Under the pieces are notes generated by a model, which did not search any database, was not told the origin of the DNA, and saw only the letters and a program-made list of their open reading frames with translations. The position numbers and the translations under genes are program-made. From Alphaproteobacteria bacterium (GTDB lineage Bacteria > Pseudomonadota > Alphaproteobacteria > RF32 > CAG-239), in NCBI GenBank assembly GCA_017470165.1, contig JAFUEX010000023.1, positions 25,331-89,330 on the forward strand: a stretch of DNA of 64,000 nt, in the 5' to 3' direction. This document shows, piece after piece, positions 24,332-32,896 of this stretch; position 1 is the stretch's first letter, and each line of letters begins with the position of its first letter.

Positions 24332-24712
24332 ATGAGCAGCGAAGCAACAATCATTGCCGACTTATTGGGCAAAGACGTTTACAACGAAATGGCCTTGTTA
24401 GACCTGAAGGTTTTACAAATTGAGTATGATTACAAAAAAGTGCCATTGGAAAGGTGTTTGAATTATGCCATTGTGCACCTGTCTGTGCCTTTGAGCAGCA
24501 ACAAACATCTTAATTCCAACCAGTTTGCGCTAACCCGTGCAAAGTTTAACGAGCTGCAATGCGATCGTCAGGTTGTGATAAAGGCTCGGACGAAAGGGAT
24601 GGGTAATTTTGTAATCAACGATATTCACTTGTGGAAGGGTGGAGATTATCGCGATTTTTCGAGTTTGTCCGATATGCTGGAAAAACTTGATAAGGAAGTA
24701 CCAGAAAAATAA
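24332..24712 (+). CDS. small protein of unknown function, paralogue 3 of 3
   Basis: 126 aa, cytoplasmic. Homologous to copy 2 over its length (MSSEATIIAD; LQIEYDYKKVPL; SSLSDMLEKLDK). Beta-strands dominate, as in VVIKARTKGMGNFVINDIHLW. It has its own consensus promoter and a perfect terminator directly after it, so it is an independent transcription unit. The leader AATTATTAATCATTAAAAAAC-like sequence ends CATTATTATG with no Shine-Dalgarno. Function unknown; no neighbouring gene explains it. Confidence 0.62.
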   Translation: MSSEATIIADLLGKDVYNEMALLDLKVLQIEYDYKKVPLERCLNYAIVHLSVPLSSNKHLNSNQFALTRAKFNELQCDRQVVIKARTKGMGNFVINDIHLWKGGDYRDFSSLSDMLEKLDKEVPEK

Positions 24713-24715
24713 CCC

Positions 24716-24751
24716 AAAACCGCTGAACTTTGTCGTTCAGCGGTTTTCTTT
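24716..24751 (+). terminator. Rho-independent terminator after paralogue 3
   Basis: Perfect 13-bp stem AAAACCGCTGAAC / GTTCAGCGGTTTT with a 6-nt loop and trailing T. It lies between convergent genes (fba ends at 24780) and might act for both strands. Confidence 0.85.
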
Positions 24752-24779
24752 GGTTTCTTAACGCCATAATACGTATATA

Positions 24780-25814
24780 TCAGTATCTTTTGGCCATTTC
24801 ACTCATCGGTATCGGCTTTATCTTATCGGCATATCCCGCTGCACCGAAAGCAATATAGCGCGCCTCGCACACCTTTTGCATCTCTTCAATGGCCGGTTTA
24901 AGATATTTGCGCGGGTCAAACTCTTTGGGATTCTCGGCAAAAATCTTGCGAATCGCACCGGTTATTGCCATCCGGCAATCGGTATCAACATTAACTTTGC
25001 GCACTCCCGACTTAATGCCGCGGACAATCTCCTCGACCGGAACGCCGTAAGTCTGCGGAATAGCGCCGCCATAAGCATTAATCAAATCCTGCAGCTCTTG
25101 CGGCACCGATGACGAACCATGCATAACCATATGAGTGTTGGGCAATTTTTGATGTATTTTTTCGATAGTGGCAATTGATAAAATTTCTCCATCGGGTTTA
25201 CGAGTAAATTTGTAAGCGCCATGCGAAGTGCCTACCGCTACTGCCAAAGCATCAAGTTTGGTCTCTTCCACAAAACGTGCCGCCTCATCGGGGTCAGTAA
25301 CCAGCCGCTTTTTGTCAATGGTTCCTTCTGCGCCGTGGCCGTCCTCTTTGTCACCTTTGCCGGTTTCCAATGAGCCGATAACCCCCAGCTCACCCTCAAC
25401 CGAGGCTCCAACAGCGTGTGCTCTGGCGACCACTTCTTTGGTCACTCTCACATTATATTCGTACGAAGAAGGTGTTTTTCCGTCGGCTTCAAGCGAGCCA
25501 TCCATCATCACCGACGAATAACCGTTTACAATCGCCGATTGACAAATATCAACCGAGGCGCCATGGTCTTGGTGCAAACATATCGGCAACTCTGGAAACA
25601 TCTCAATTCCGGCTTGAATCATATGGCGAATCATCGCATCGCCGGCAAACTTGCGTGCACCGGTCGAGGTTTGAATAATCACCGGAGCATTGACCTTGCG
25701 CGCTGCCTGCAAAACAGCGATAACCTGTTCCATATCATTGATATTAAAGGCCGGCACACCGTAATTATTCTCGGCGGCATGGTCAAGAATTTGACGCATT
25801 GTAACTAAAGGCAT
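24780..25814 (-). CDS. fba: class II fructose-bisphosphate aldolase
   Basis: 344 aa. Zinc-dependent class II features: CLHQDHGAS with the metal His pair, the VEGELGVIG Glu region, AVAVGTSHGAYKF with a zinc His, VMHGSSSVPQE with the third His, and KVNVDTDCRMAIT near the end. It cleaves fructose 1,6-bisphosphate to the two triose phosphates. ATG at 25814 (MPLVTMRQ) has GAGGAG 7 nt upstream; the frame extends to 25835 without support. Downstream of transketolase on the same strand with a 75-bp gap, linking glycolysis and the pentose phosphate branch. gap and pgk are elsewhere in the window. Confidence 0.96.
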   Translation of the reverse strand: MPLVTMRQILDHAAENNYGVPAFNINDMEQVIAVLQAARKVNAPVIIQTSTGARKFAGDAMIRHMIQAGIEMFPELPICLHQDHGASVDICQSAIVNGYSSVMMDGSLEADGKTPSSYEYNVRVTKEVVARAHAVGASVEGELGVIGSLETGKGDKEDGHGAEGTIDKKRLVTDPDEAARFVEETKLDALAVAVGTSHGAYKFTRKPDGEILSIATIEKIHQKLPNTHMVMHGSSSVPQELQDLINAYGGAIPQTYGVPVEEIVRGIKSGVRKVNVDTDCRMAITGAIRKIFAENPKEFDPRKYLKPAIEEMQKVCEARYIAFGAAGYADKIKPIPMSEMAKRY

Positions 25815-25889
25815 TTTTTTCTCCTCATTTTTCACAAACTAAAAACTGCGTACAATAATAACAAACCATTTGGCAAAAGCAACCGCTTT

Positions 25890-27860
25890 TTATTTTTTCA
25901 GCGCATCCTCCACCGCTTCGACTATCTCATCTTTAGTAATGCCGAAATGCGCGTACAAATCTTTGGCCGGAGCCGAGGCTCCAAACCCATCCATCCCGAT
26001 AATATCACCGTTCAAACCTACATATTTTTCCCAGCCGAATTTGGAGGCCGCCTCAACAGCAATACGTGGTGCACTCCCCAAAACAGCATCTTGATAGGCA
26101 AACGGCTGCTCGTCAAAAAGCTCTTGGCAAGGCATCGAAACCACAGCGGTTGCAATGCCCTTGGTTTTAAGTTCTTCATAAGCTGCCACCGCCAAAGCCA
26201 CTTCCGAGCCGGTGGCAATCAGTGTGGCTTGACGCCCTTCTGCCTTACCCCTGATAATGTAAGCCCCCTTGGCCGTGAGGTTTTCCCTCGTATTTTCACG
26301 CAGCAAAGGCAGATTTTGGCGGCTCAAAGCCAACACCGAGGGGCGCTTCTCCTGAGCTATGGCTAATTGCCAAGCCTCGGCCGTCTCTATCACATCACAC
26401 GGACGAAATGTCAGCATATTCGGCATTGCCCGCAAAGAAGCCAGATGTTCAATCGGCTGATGGGTCGGGCCGTCTTCGCCCACCCCGATGGAATCGTGCG
26501 TCAGAACATAAATTTCGCGCAGACCCATTAGCGCAGCCAAGCGCATTGCCGGCCGCATAAAGTCGGAGAACACCAAAAAAGTTCCGCCATAAGGAACAAA
26601 TCCTCCGTGCAGTGCTAGACCGTTCATAATTGCCGCCATCGCGTGTTCGCGAATGCCGTATTCAATATAATTGCCGCTCAAGTTTTGCCGTTTAATGGGG
26701 GCTGATGCCGTTGTTTTGGTCATATTCGGGCTGCTCAAATCTGCCGACCCGCCGATAAGCTGCGGCAATTGCGGCACAATCGCTTCCAAACACATATTCG
26801 AGGCCTTGCGGGTGGCTACTTCAGGCTTTTCTTGCAAGGCGCGCTCTTTCAGCTCATTGAGCTTGTTATCCCAGTTTTGCGGCAGTTTACCGGCCACGAA
26901 ATCCGCAAATGTCCGACCTTTGGCCTGAGCGCGTTTCTGCCACTCTTTATCAAGTGCTTCATTTCGTTCACCGGCTTGACGCCAATCGGCCAAAACATCC
27001 TCCGGCACCTCAAACGGAGCAAATGGCCAGTCCAAATTCTGCCGCATTCCGGTCAGCTCCTCTGCACCCAGAGGTGAGCCGTGGCATTTGGGAGTGTCGC
27101 ATTTATCGGGCGCACCGTAACCGATTTTGGTGCGCGCGGCAATCAAGGTCGGCCTCTCGGAGGTTTGCGCCGCAGCTAAAGCCTTTTCAATTTGTGCAAA
27201 ATCGTGCCCGTCAATTGAGATAACATTCCATTGATGCGCAGCAAACAGCGCCTTCATATCGGTTGACGAGGCAATATCGGTGCGGCCGTCAATCGTCACC
27301 TGATTATCATCCCATATTGCAATCAGCTTGTTGAGTTGCCAATGTCCGGCCAGCGCTATCGCCTCCATCGCCACACCTTCCATCAGGCAGCCATCTCCCA
27401 TAATCACATAAGTTTTGTGGTCGCAAACCTCACTTCCGAACATATCGGAAGTCAATTTTTCGGCCAAGGCCATTCCCACCGCCGATGATATCCCTTCGCC
27501 CAACGGGCCGGTGGTCATATCAATCCCCAGCATATGTCCGTATTCCGGATGTCCGGCTGTTTTGGCACCCAATTGGCGAAAATTTTGCAAATCATCAAGC
27601 GTTATATCCTTATAGCCCAATAAATAAAACAACGAATACAACAAAGATGAGGCGTGTCCTGCCGAAAGCACAAACCTGTCGCGGTCAAACCATTTGGGAT
27701 TTTGCGGATTAACTTTAATAAATTTGCTAAACAGCATTGTGGCCACATCGGCTATTCCCAAGGGCATTCCGGGGTGTCCCGATTTGGCCTTCTCAATCAT
27801 TTCTGCGGCCAAAAATCTTATAGCATTGGCCATTTTCCGTTCTTTTGCATATGTTGCCAT
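25890..27860 (-). CDS. tkt: transketolase
   Basis: 656 aa, full length. Thiamine diphosphate site GDGCLMEGVAMEA...WDDNQVTIDG, substrate and TPP His residues (KSGHPGMPLG; GHASSLLYSL), pyrimidine-binding THDSIGVGEDGPTHQPIEHL, and C-terminal domain with IATGSEVALAV and VVSMPCQELFD. It exchanges two-carbon units between ketoses and aldoses in the pentose phosphate pathway. AGGAGC precedes the ATG. Probably in one unit with fba. Confidence 0.97.
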   Translation of the reverse strand: MATYAKERKMANAIRFLAAEMIEKAKSGHPGMPLGIADVATMLFSKFIKVNPQNPKWFDRDRFVLSAGHASSLLYSLFYLLGYKDITLDDLQNFRQLGAKTAGHPEYGHMLGIDMTTGPLGEGISSAVGMALAEKLTSDMFGSEVCDHKTYVIMGDGCLMEGVAMEAIALAGHWQLNKLIAIWDDNQVTIDGRTDIASSTDMKALFAAHQWNVISIDGHDFAQIEKALAAAQTSERPTLIAARTKIGYGAPDKCDTPKCHGSPLGAEELTGMRQNLDWPFAPFEVPEDVLADWRQAGERNEALDKEWQKRAQAKGRTFADFVAGKLPQNWDNKLNELKERALQEKPEVATRKASNMCLEAIVPQLPQLIGGSADLSSPNMTKTTASAPIKRQNLSGNYIEYGIREHAMAAIMNGLALHGGFVPYGGTFLVFSDFMRPAMRLAALMGLREIYVLTHDSIGVGEDGPTHQPIEHLASLRAMPNMLTFRPCDVIETAEAWQLAIAQEKRPSVLALSRQNLPLLRENTRENLTAKGAYIIRGKAEGRQATLIATGSEVALAVAAYEELKTKGIATAVVSMPCQELFDEQPFAYQDAVLGSAPRIAVEAASKFGWEKYVGLNGDIIGMDGFGASAPAKDLYAHFGITKDEIVEAVEDALKK

Positions 27861-27875
27861 AGTTATTTGCTCCTA

Positions 27876-28526
27876 TCAGTTACACGGGGCGGATATAACC
27901 CCTTTTTTCACCACAATCGGCCGACCGCTTTTTTCGCAGTAGACTACTTTTTCATCCGGTCCTATTTCCAAAAACACCCGCTCGGGCGGCAATTGGATAA
28001 CATCCGCCAAATCTTCTTGTGAGAGATATTTATAGTCTATATCATACATTGACTTGCTTTTGGCATAGGCATATTCGCTCAAATCGAGTCCCAATTCAAT
28101 TGCCTCATTGCCATACGGCGGAGGCGCAATGCGTCTTGTAATACTGCGCGCCGGCAAAGATACTTCTTTCTTTTCCAGAGGGATTCTTAAAGTTTGCTGA
28201 TAACGGCCATCGCCGATTATTCCTTTGCCCATATCTTTTGCCGAGATATAAAAAGGCACATCAACGCTGCTCAATGTTGAATCCTCCATCCGGCGCAGCT
28301 TAAACTGCGGGGTAATTACCGCATAATATTGACGGGTTTTCTCGTCGGCATAGCAATAACTCGTAAATCCGACAAGGTTTATCTGCAGGGCGTCAAAATT
28401 ACCATTATTGACAAACATCCGCGACTTATCGCGATTAATCTCAATTTTCGGGCAGCTTTCGCCATAGCCCCCGCCATGACAAGCGCAGACAAGCATCAGT
28501 ATCAGAGTTAAAATTGTTTTTTTCAT
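27876..28526 (-). CDS. predicted lipoprotein, unknown function
   Basis: 216 aa. Signal peptide with lipobox VCAC (Cys at about residue 16), then a Gly-rich spacer and a beta-rich domain. A segment MFVNNGNFDALQINLVGFTSYCYADEKTRQ and LRIPLEKKEVSLPARSITRR suggest an extracellular/periplasmic beta fold. Five more Cys include SCPK and a C-terminal VVYCEKSG ... APCN. It starts upstream of transketolase (15 bp) on the same strand. The family was not recognised. Confidence 0.75.
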   Translation of the reverse strand: MKKTILTLILMLVCACHGGGYGESCPKIEINRDKSRMFVNNGNFDALQINLVGFTSYCYADEKTRQYYAVITPQFKLRRMEDSTLSSVDVPFYISAKDMGKGIIGDGRYQQTLRIPLEKKEVSLPARSITRRIAPPPYGNEAIELGLDLSEYAYAKSKSMYDIDYKYLSQEDLADVIQLPPERVFLEIGPDEKVVYCEKSGRPIVVKKGVISAPCN

Positions 28527-28647
28527 CTTCTGCCGACCTTAGCAAATTCGTATCTGTCTGCCAATATAATTCAGGGTTTGCTTTTTGTAAAGCTCGCACC
28601 CTGCGGCAAATATTTTTTGTGCATAAGCTCACGGTTAATAATCGCGG

Positions 28648-28676
28648 TTGCAAAAAATTATTCTTTGCTTTATAAA
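28648..28676 (+). promoter_or_regulatory. sigma-70 promoter for queA
   Basis: TTGCAA (28648-28653), 17-nt spacer, TATAAA (28671-28676), 32 bp before the queA ATG. No preQ1-type aptamer was seen. Confidence 0.65.
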
Positions 28677-28708
28677 CTAGTGGGAAAAAACTTGTAAGGA
28701 TGCCGGAT

Positions 28709-29794
28709 ATGAAAGTTGATATATTTGATTTTGACTTGCCGCGGGAGTTGATTGCCTCAGCACCGGTTTCGCCGCGTCACGCCTCCAGATTGCTGGATTT
28801 ATCGGTTGAAGATAAAATCACCGATCGCCATTTCTGCGACTTGCCGGATATTTTGCGCGCCGGCGATTTGTTGGTTTGCAACGATACCAAAGTTATTCCC
28901 GCACGTTTATATGCTGCACGCGGAGAGGCCTTAGTCGAGGTAACGCTTTATCACCCAGAAGAGGGAGGACGTTGGTGGTCGTTCATCAAAAACTCCAAGC
29001 GACTGCGTCTCAACGACATTATCCGCTTTTATAATGATGACGTAAGCGCAGATGCGTCTCCGTTTACGGCTCGGGTTTGCGCCAAAGATGAAGAAGACGG
29101 CGTATTGCTCGAGTTTTTGTGCGAAGCCGACTGCCTGCCGCAATATTTGCAGCAATTCGGCTATATGCCGCTGCCGCCCTACATTAAACGTGACCGCCCC
29201 GGCAAAGATTCTCTGTGGCACAAATTTAATGACCGCGAGAATTATCAAACGGTATATGCCTCCCATTCCGGTGCTGTAGCTGCTCCGACGGCGGGTCTGC
29301 ATTTCACTGACGAGGTTATGGCTCGTTTGGCAGAAAAAGGAGTGCAACAACTGTTTATTACCCTGCACGTGGGCGCCGGAACTTTTCTGCCGGTAAAAAC
29401 CGATGACACCGACAGTCACAAGATGCACGCCGAATTCGGACAAATCAGCGCTGAGGCAGCTGCGGCCGTCAACGAGGCCAAACGTCAGGGGCGCCGCATT
29501 ATCGCGGTAGGCACCACCTCACTGCGCCTGTTGGAAAGCGCTGCCGATGAGCAAGGAATGGTTCATCCCTTTTGCGGAGAGACGGATATTTTTATTACCC
29601 CCGGCTATCGGTTTAAGGCTATAGATATGCTGATTACCAATTTTCACCTTCCCAAATCCACATTGTTTATGTTGGTCTCGGCGGTGGCGGGATTGGAGCG
29701 GATGCGAGAGGCCTATGCTCACGCCATTGCCGAAAAATATCGTTTTTATTCTTATGGCGACAGTTCAATCATCAAATGCGTAAATAAAATTTAA
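28709..29794 (+). CDS. queA: tRNA preQ1(34) S-adenosylmethionine ribosyltransferase-isomerase
   Basis: 361 aa. QueA signatures: DFDLPRELIASAP at the start, LVCNDTKVIPARL, the insertion domain, YASHSGAVAAPTAGLHFT, FITLHVGAGTFLPVK, and FHLPKSTLFMLVSA near the end. It transfers and isomerises the ribosyl part of AdoMet onto preQ1 at tRNA position 34, giving epoxyqueuosine. ATG at 28709 is preferred because AAGGA is 8 nt upstream; the ATG at 28700 abuts that site. Confidence 0.96.
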   Translation: MKVDIFDFDLPRELIASAPVSPRHASRLLDLSVEDKITDRHFCDLPDILRAGDLLVCNDTKVIPARLYAARGEALVEVTLYHPEEGGRWWSFIKNSKRLRLNDIIRFYNDDVSADASPFTARVCAKDEEDGVLLEFLCEADCLPQYLQQFGYMPLPPYIKRDRPGKDSLWHKFNDRENYQTVYASHSGAVAAPTAGLHFTDEVMARLAEKGVQQLFITLHVGAGTFLPVKTDDTDSHKMHAEFGQISAEAAAAVNEAKRQGRRIIAVGTTSLRLLESAADEQGMVHPFCGETDIFITPGYRFKAIDMLITNFHLPKSTLFMLVSAVAGLERMREAYAHAIAEKYRFYSYGDSSIIKCVNKI

Positions 29795-29843
29795 CCTTTT
29801 GGCGTTAGAATAGTCTCTTGAAAAAAATAACTTGAGAGATGGA

Positions 29844-31016
29844 ATGTATCGCCTGATTGAAAAATACATTAATATTTGCGGCAATATGCTGTTGCCTTGT
29901 TTTTTGTTTGCCTTGAGCCTGATTGCCTATCTGCTCAGCGGCGGGTTTGATTATGGGCGAGCTTTGCTGTATCATCGGTTGTTTATCGGCGGCAGTATAT
30001 TAATCGGGATGGTTTTGCTGTATTTTAATCGCGGCCGCCTGTTGTTTTTGACCTTAAGTTTGTTCGTTGCTTATATCGGGCTCAATTTTCTCAAGCGCGG
30101 ATATATTGACGAAACAACAGCGCAAATTTATTATGCCAATTTGGCCGTGATGTTACCGCTGAACTGTTTGTTTTTCTATTTTTATGCGCCGCGGCGTTTG
30201 CTATCCTTGTCGGCCTTGTTATGTTTGCTGGGGCTGGCGCTGGAATATATTTTGCTGGAGTTTTTGGCGGCCGAGCATTTGGCATTGGCCTATTATCAAG
30301 ACGGGATTAATCTGCCGGCACTCTCAGCCTTTGCCGCGGCCTTGCTGTGCCCGTTGTGGCGGGCCGCGCGCACCGGCGACTTTTACGACTACGGCAGTTT
30401 GTTTATTATAGCAGCGGCGGGTTGCGGAGTTTATTTTTATACTTCGGCTTCGGCACTGAGTTTGTTCTTTTTTGTTGCGGCACTCATCAGTTTGCTGGTG
30501 ATTATCCGTCAGCTTCTGCAAAGTTATCTCTACGACAGCGAAACTTTTGTTTACAATCGGCTGTCATATTTGCGCCATAGTAAGCGCTTCCCGCCCAAAT
30601 ACAGTCTGGGTGTCATTGCCGTGGATGGTTTTGACGGGCTGAACCGCGCGCTTTCGGGGCGCCAGCGGCAAGAATTGCTGCTGCTGTTGATTGAAATTAT
30701 GCAGGAAAACATCGGCGAGGACGCATCAATTTACCGCTATGACACCAATAATTTTGTAATTGTCTGTGAAAAAACCGGCCTTAAGGAAATTTATGAGACT
30801 TTTGAGGCAATTCGCCGTTCGGTTGCCGCGGCGGAATTCGTTTTGAGCGGGAGGCGCACTCAACTCAAGGTAACCATATCCGGCGGCATTGCCGAAAAAC
30901 GCCGTGTTGATACCGGAGCGGCTGCCGTTTTAATGCGCGCTAACGCCGAGATGCAAAAAACTCTGGCTTTCACCGGCAATGTCATTTCGCCGGCACCCAA
31001 AAGTTCGCGCAAATAA
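29844..31016 (+). CDS. membrane protein with degenerate GGDEF domain
   Basis: 390 aa. Six to seven membrane helices (about 10-220) followed by a cytoplasmic alpha/beta domain that reads as a GGDEF fold: ETFVYNRLSYLRH, SLGVIAVDGFDGLNRALSG, IYRYDTNNFVIVCE in place of RYGGDEF, and VTISGGIAEK. The active-site loop GGDEF is replaced by DTNNF, so diguanylate cyclase activity is very unlikely. It might bind nucleotides or act as a sensor or scaffold. ATG 29844 with GAGAG upstream is used; an in-frame TTG at 29832 is possible. It follows queA by 49 bp and converges with lgt. Confidence 0.72.
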   Translation: MYRLIEKYINICGNMLLPCFLFALSLIAYLLSGGFDYGRALLYHRLFIGGSILIGMVLLYFNRGRLLFLTLSLFVAYIGLNFLKRGYIDETTAQIYYANLAVMLPLNCLFFYFYAPRRLLSLSALLCLLGLALEYILLEFLAAEHLALAYYQDGINLPALSAFAAALLCPLWRAARTGDFYDYGSLFIIAAAGCGVYFYTSASALSLFFFVAALISLLVIIRQLLQSYLYDSETFVYNRLSYLRHSKRFPPKYSLGVIAVDGFDGLNRALSGRQRQELLLLLIEIMQENIGEDASIYRYDTNNFVIVCEKTGLKEIYETFEAIRRSVAAAEFVLSGRRTQLKVTISGGIAEKRRVDTGAAAVLMRANAEMQKTLAFTGNVISPAPKSSRK

Positions 31017-31026
31017 AAACGAATCC

Positions 31027-31827
31027 TCAATTCTTTTTCGGAAACACCCAAGCATAAACCAGCACGGCCAATCCGACAAACACCATCGGCACCGAGAGCA
31101 TCTGTCCCATAGTTATGCTGCCGAAAAAGAATCCCAGATGGGCATCGGGTTGCCGAAACTGCTCCAAAGCAATCCGAAACACTCCGTATAACAAAACAAA
31201 CCCTCCAGAGACCACTCCATACCTTTCACGTAGCTTGGCACACCGCCAAAGTGCGTTCAGTACCACAAACATCACCAGTCCTTCCAAGCAAGCCTCGTAG
31301 AGCTGCGAAGGATGACGCGGAATATAACCTCCGGCCGGAAATTTCACCGCCCATGCAACATCGCTCGGACGTCCCCATAATTCATCATTCACAAAATTGG
31401 CAATCCGCCCCAAAAATATGCCGATAGGACAAAAAATTGCCACCAAATCGGTTGCCTGTAAAAAACGCCATTTATAATTTTTGGCATAAAGCCATGCTGC
31501 AATAATCACACCCAACACTCCACCGTGAAACGACATTCCGCCTTTCCACAGCTCCAAAAGGTGCCAAGGGCGCAGCCACATTTCGGCACCGCCGTAGAAA
31601 ACGGCATATCCCAGTCTTCCGCCGATAATTATACCCATAGTGACATAAAAAACCAAATCTTCCATCTGCCCTTTGGTGTAGCCCAACTTAAATTTGCGGT
31701 TATACCACCATAACATCAGCCAAGCCAAAGCAATGCCAAACAAATAAGCCAACGAATACCACCGGATAGCTAAGGGGCCAAAAGCAAATGCAATCGGCGA
31801 AATCGCCGGATAATCCAAACCGTTCAT
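31027..31827 (-). CDS. lgt: prolipoprotein diacylglyceryl transferase
   Basis: 266 aa, seven membrane helices. Lgt features: IRWYSLAYLFGI, GGRLGYAVFYG, MSFHGGVLGVI (catalytic His), CPIGIFLGRIANFVNDELWGRPSD (the Lgt signature) and RHPSQLYEA. It attaches diacylglycerol to the lipobox Cys of prolipoproteins, and so serves the several lipoproteins encoded here. Inner membrane. Confidence 0.96.
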   Translation of the reverse strand: MNGLDYPAISPIAFAFGPLAIRWYSLAYLFGIALAWLMLWWYNRKFKLGYTKGQMEDLVFYVTMGIIIGGRLGYAVFYGGAEMWLRPWHLLELWKGGMSFHGGVLGVIIAAWLYAKNYKWRFLQATDLVAIFCPIGIFLGRIANFVNDELWGRPSDVAWAVKFPAGGYIPRHPSQLYEACLEGLVMFVVLNALWRCAKLRERYGVVSGGFVLLYGVFRIALEQFRQPDAHLGFFFGSITMGQMLSVPMVFVGLAVLVYAWVFPKKN

Positions 31828-31880
31828 TATTTATTTTTCCTCTTAAATCTTAATTTTTCCGTCTCAATCTAACCGATAAA

Positions 31881-31895
31881 TTAAAAAATTCTTAA
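31881..31895. promoter_or_regulatory. CtrA-type box TTAA-N7-TTAA
   Basis: TTAA-AAAATTC-TTAA is a perfect match to the alphaproteobacterial CtrA full site, in the 268-bp gap between lgt and the YbjN gene. A TATAAT lies just downstream on the plus strand (31901-31906 region reads TATAATATAT). In such AT-rich sequence a chance match is possible. Confidence 0.35.
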
Positions 31896-31983
31896 AGGGT
31901 TATAATATATCCACATTAAAAAAAATCAAAAACTTTTTTATGCGCCTAATTCTATGATTTTACAGCAAACTTCAAAAAAATTT

Positions 31984-31992
31984 TTATCCACA
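31984..31992 (+). promoter_or_regulatory. DnaA box (TTATCCACA)
   Basis: A perfect 9-mer DnaA box, with a one-mismatch copy (ATATCCACA) at 31907-31915 and two GACTC (CcrM-type GANTC) sites at about 32018 and 32036. Together with the CtrA-type box this suggests cell-cycle control of the YbjN gene, not a full origin. Confidence 0.4.
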
Positions 31993-32095
31993 ATGCGGAA
32001 AAAAGTGGAAAAAAACGACTCGATAATTGCTTTTGCGACTCGCTTTGGGCAACCTCGAATTGTAAACCGACAAGCAAGGATATGGGAGATTAGTA

Positions 32096-32593
32096 ATGCA
32101 ACCGGCACTGCAAGCAGCTTTTTTTGAAAACCCGATTGATATGGTCGAGAACATTTTTGCCGCTCGCTCTTTTGAACTGGAGCGTCGCAGTCCTACCGAA
32201 GTGGTGGTTGAAGTGCAGGGAAAATGGAACAATATGCTGTTGTTTTTTGCGTGGGAACAATCAATGAAATGCTTGCATATTTCGTGTTTGGTCGATGTCA
32301 AAAATATGTTGGTTGACCGCAGCAAAATTTTCGAGCTTTTGGCAATGGTCAATGAGAATCTGTGGGTTGGGCACTTTTCTTATTGGACCGAGCAAAATAT
32401 GCCGGTTTTCAAACATTCGCTTTTTCTCAACCGCGGTGATGAGTATTTTGAAGACAAAATCGCGCAGATGATTGATATTGCGATTAAAGAGTGCGAGCGG
32501 ATGTATCCGGTCTTTAAGGCGGTTCTTACCAAAGGAGTGCCGCCGGCCGAGGCGCTTTATCCCTTTGAGATGGAAACTTACGGCCGAGCCTGA
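32096..32593 (+). CDS. YbjN domain-containing protein
   Basis: 165 aa, cytoplasmic. The fold and motifs (FELERRSPTEVVVEVQGKW, LLFFAWEQSMKCLHISC, LLAMVNENLWVGHFSYW, SLFLNRGDEYFEDKI) match alphaproteobacterial YbjN-family proteins, which resemble type III secretion chaperones in fold; their function is unclear. GGGAG is 7 nt before the ATG. The upstream gap contains CtrA- and DnaA-type boxes. Confidence 0.85.
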   Translation: MQPALQAAFFENPIDMVENIFAARSFELERRSPTEVVVEVQGKWNNMLLFFAWEQSMKCLHISCLVDVKNMLVDRSKIFELLAMVNENLWVGHFSYWTEQNMPVFKHSLFLNRGDEYFEDKIAQMIDIAIKECERMYPVFKAVLTKGVPPAEALYPFEMETYGRA

Positions 32594-32624
32594 GTTGCTT
32601 TCTTTAGGCGAGAAAAAAAGCCAC

Positions 32625-32656
32625 AAAAAAACAGCCTGATTAAGGGCTGTTTTTTT
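32625..32656. terminator. bidirectional Rho-independent terminator
   Basis: AAAAAACAGCC / GGCTGTTTTTT stem with A- and T-runs on both sides, between the convergent YbjN gene and the last ACP-like gene. Confidence 0.85.
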
Positions 32657-32658
32657 GG

Positions 32659-32889
32659 TTAGACTTCTTCTAGAAACTCCATTATGTCGTTGATGCAATG
32701 GGCGCTTATGAATGCCTCTTCCAGCAATTCGACTTGCAGCGCATCCTCAACCTTGCTCAGCAAATCAATCACTCGATTGGCTGAGAGCCCCAAATCCCTT
32801 TCAAAAAGAGAACACGGAGCAATTTGTGATTCATCCAGACCGCAATAGCCTGCAACCACACTCAGCACTGTGTTATAGACTCCTTCCAT
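32659..32889 (-). CDS. acyl-carrier-protein-like protein without the phosphopantetheine serine
   Basis: 76 aa, four-helix ACP pattern (VYNTVLSVVAGYCGL; RDLGLSANRVIDLLSKVEDALQVEL; CINDIMEFLEEV). Aligned with AcpP (DLGADSLD), the residues are DLGLSANR, so Ala37 falls where the modified Ser should be and the Leu/Asp after it are also lost. It should not carry 4'-phosphopantetheine at the normal site. Starts 7 nt after the DSL-containing ACP gene, so they are co-transcribed. It may act as a partner or decoy of ACP-binding enzymes. Family assignment is from pattern. Confidence 0.65.
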   Translation of the reverse strand: MEGVYNTVLSVVAGYCGLDESQIAPCSLFERDLGLSANRVIDLLSKVEDALQVELLEEAFISAHCINDIMEFLEEV

Positions 32890-32896
32890 ATGCCGG

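Noticed and set aside
28527-28708. preQ1 riboswitch before queA
   Set aside because: The 32-bp leader after the promoter is too short and shows no aptamer-like pseudoknot.
31828-32095. Possible replication origin
   Set aside because: Only one perfect DnaA box and no origin-associated genes (dnaA, hemE, parAB) nearby; kept as a regulatory region only.
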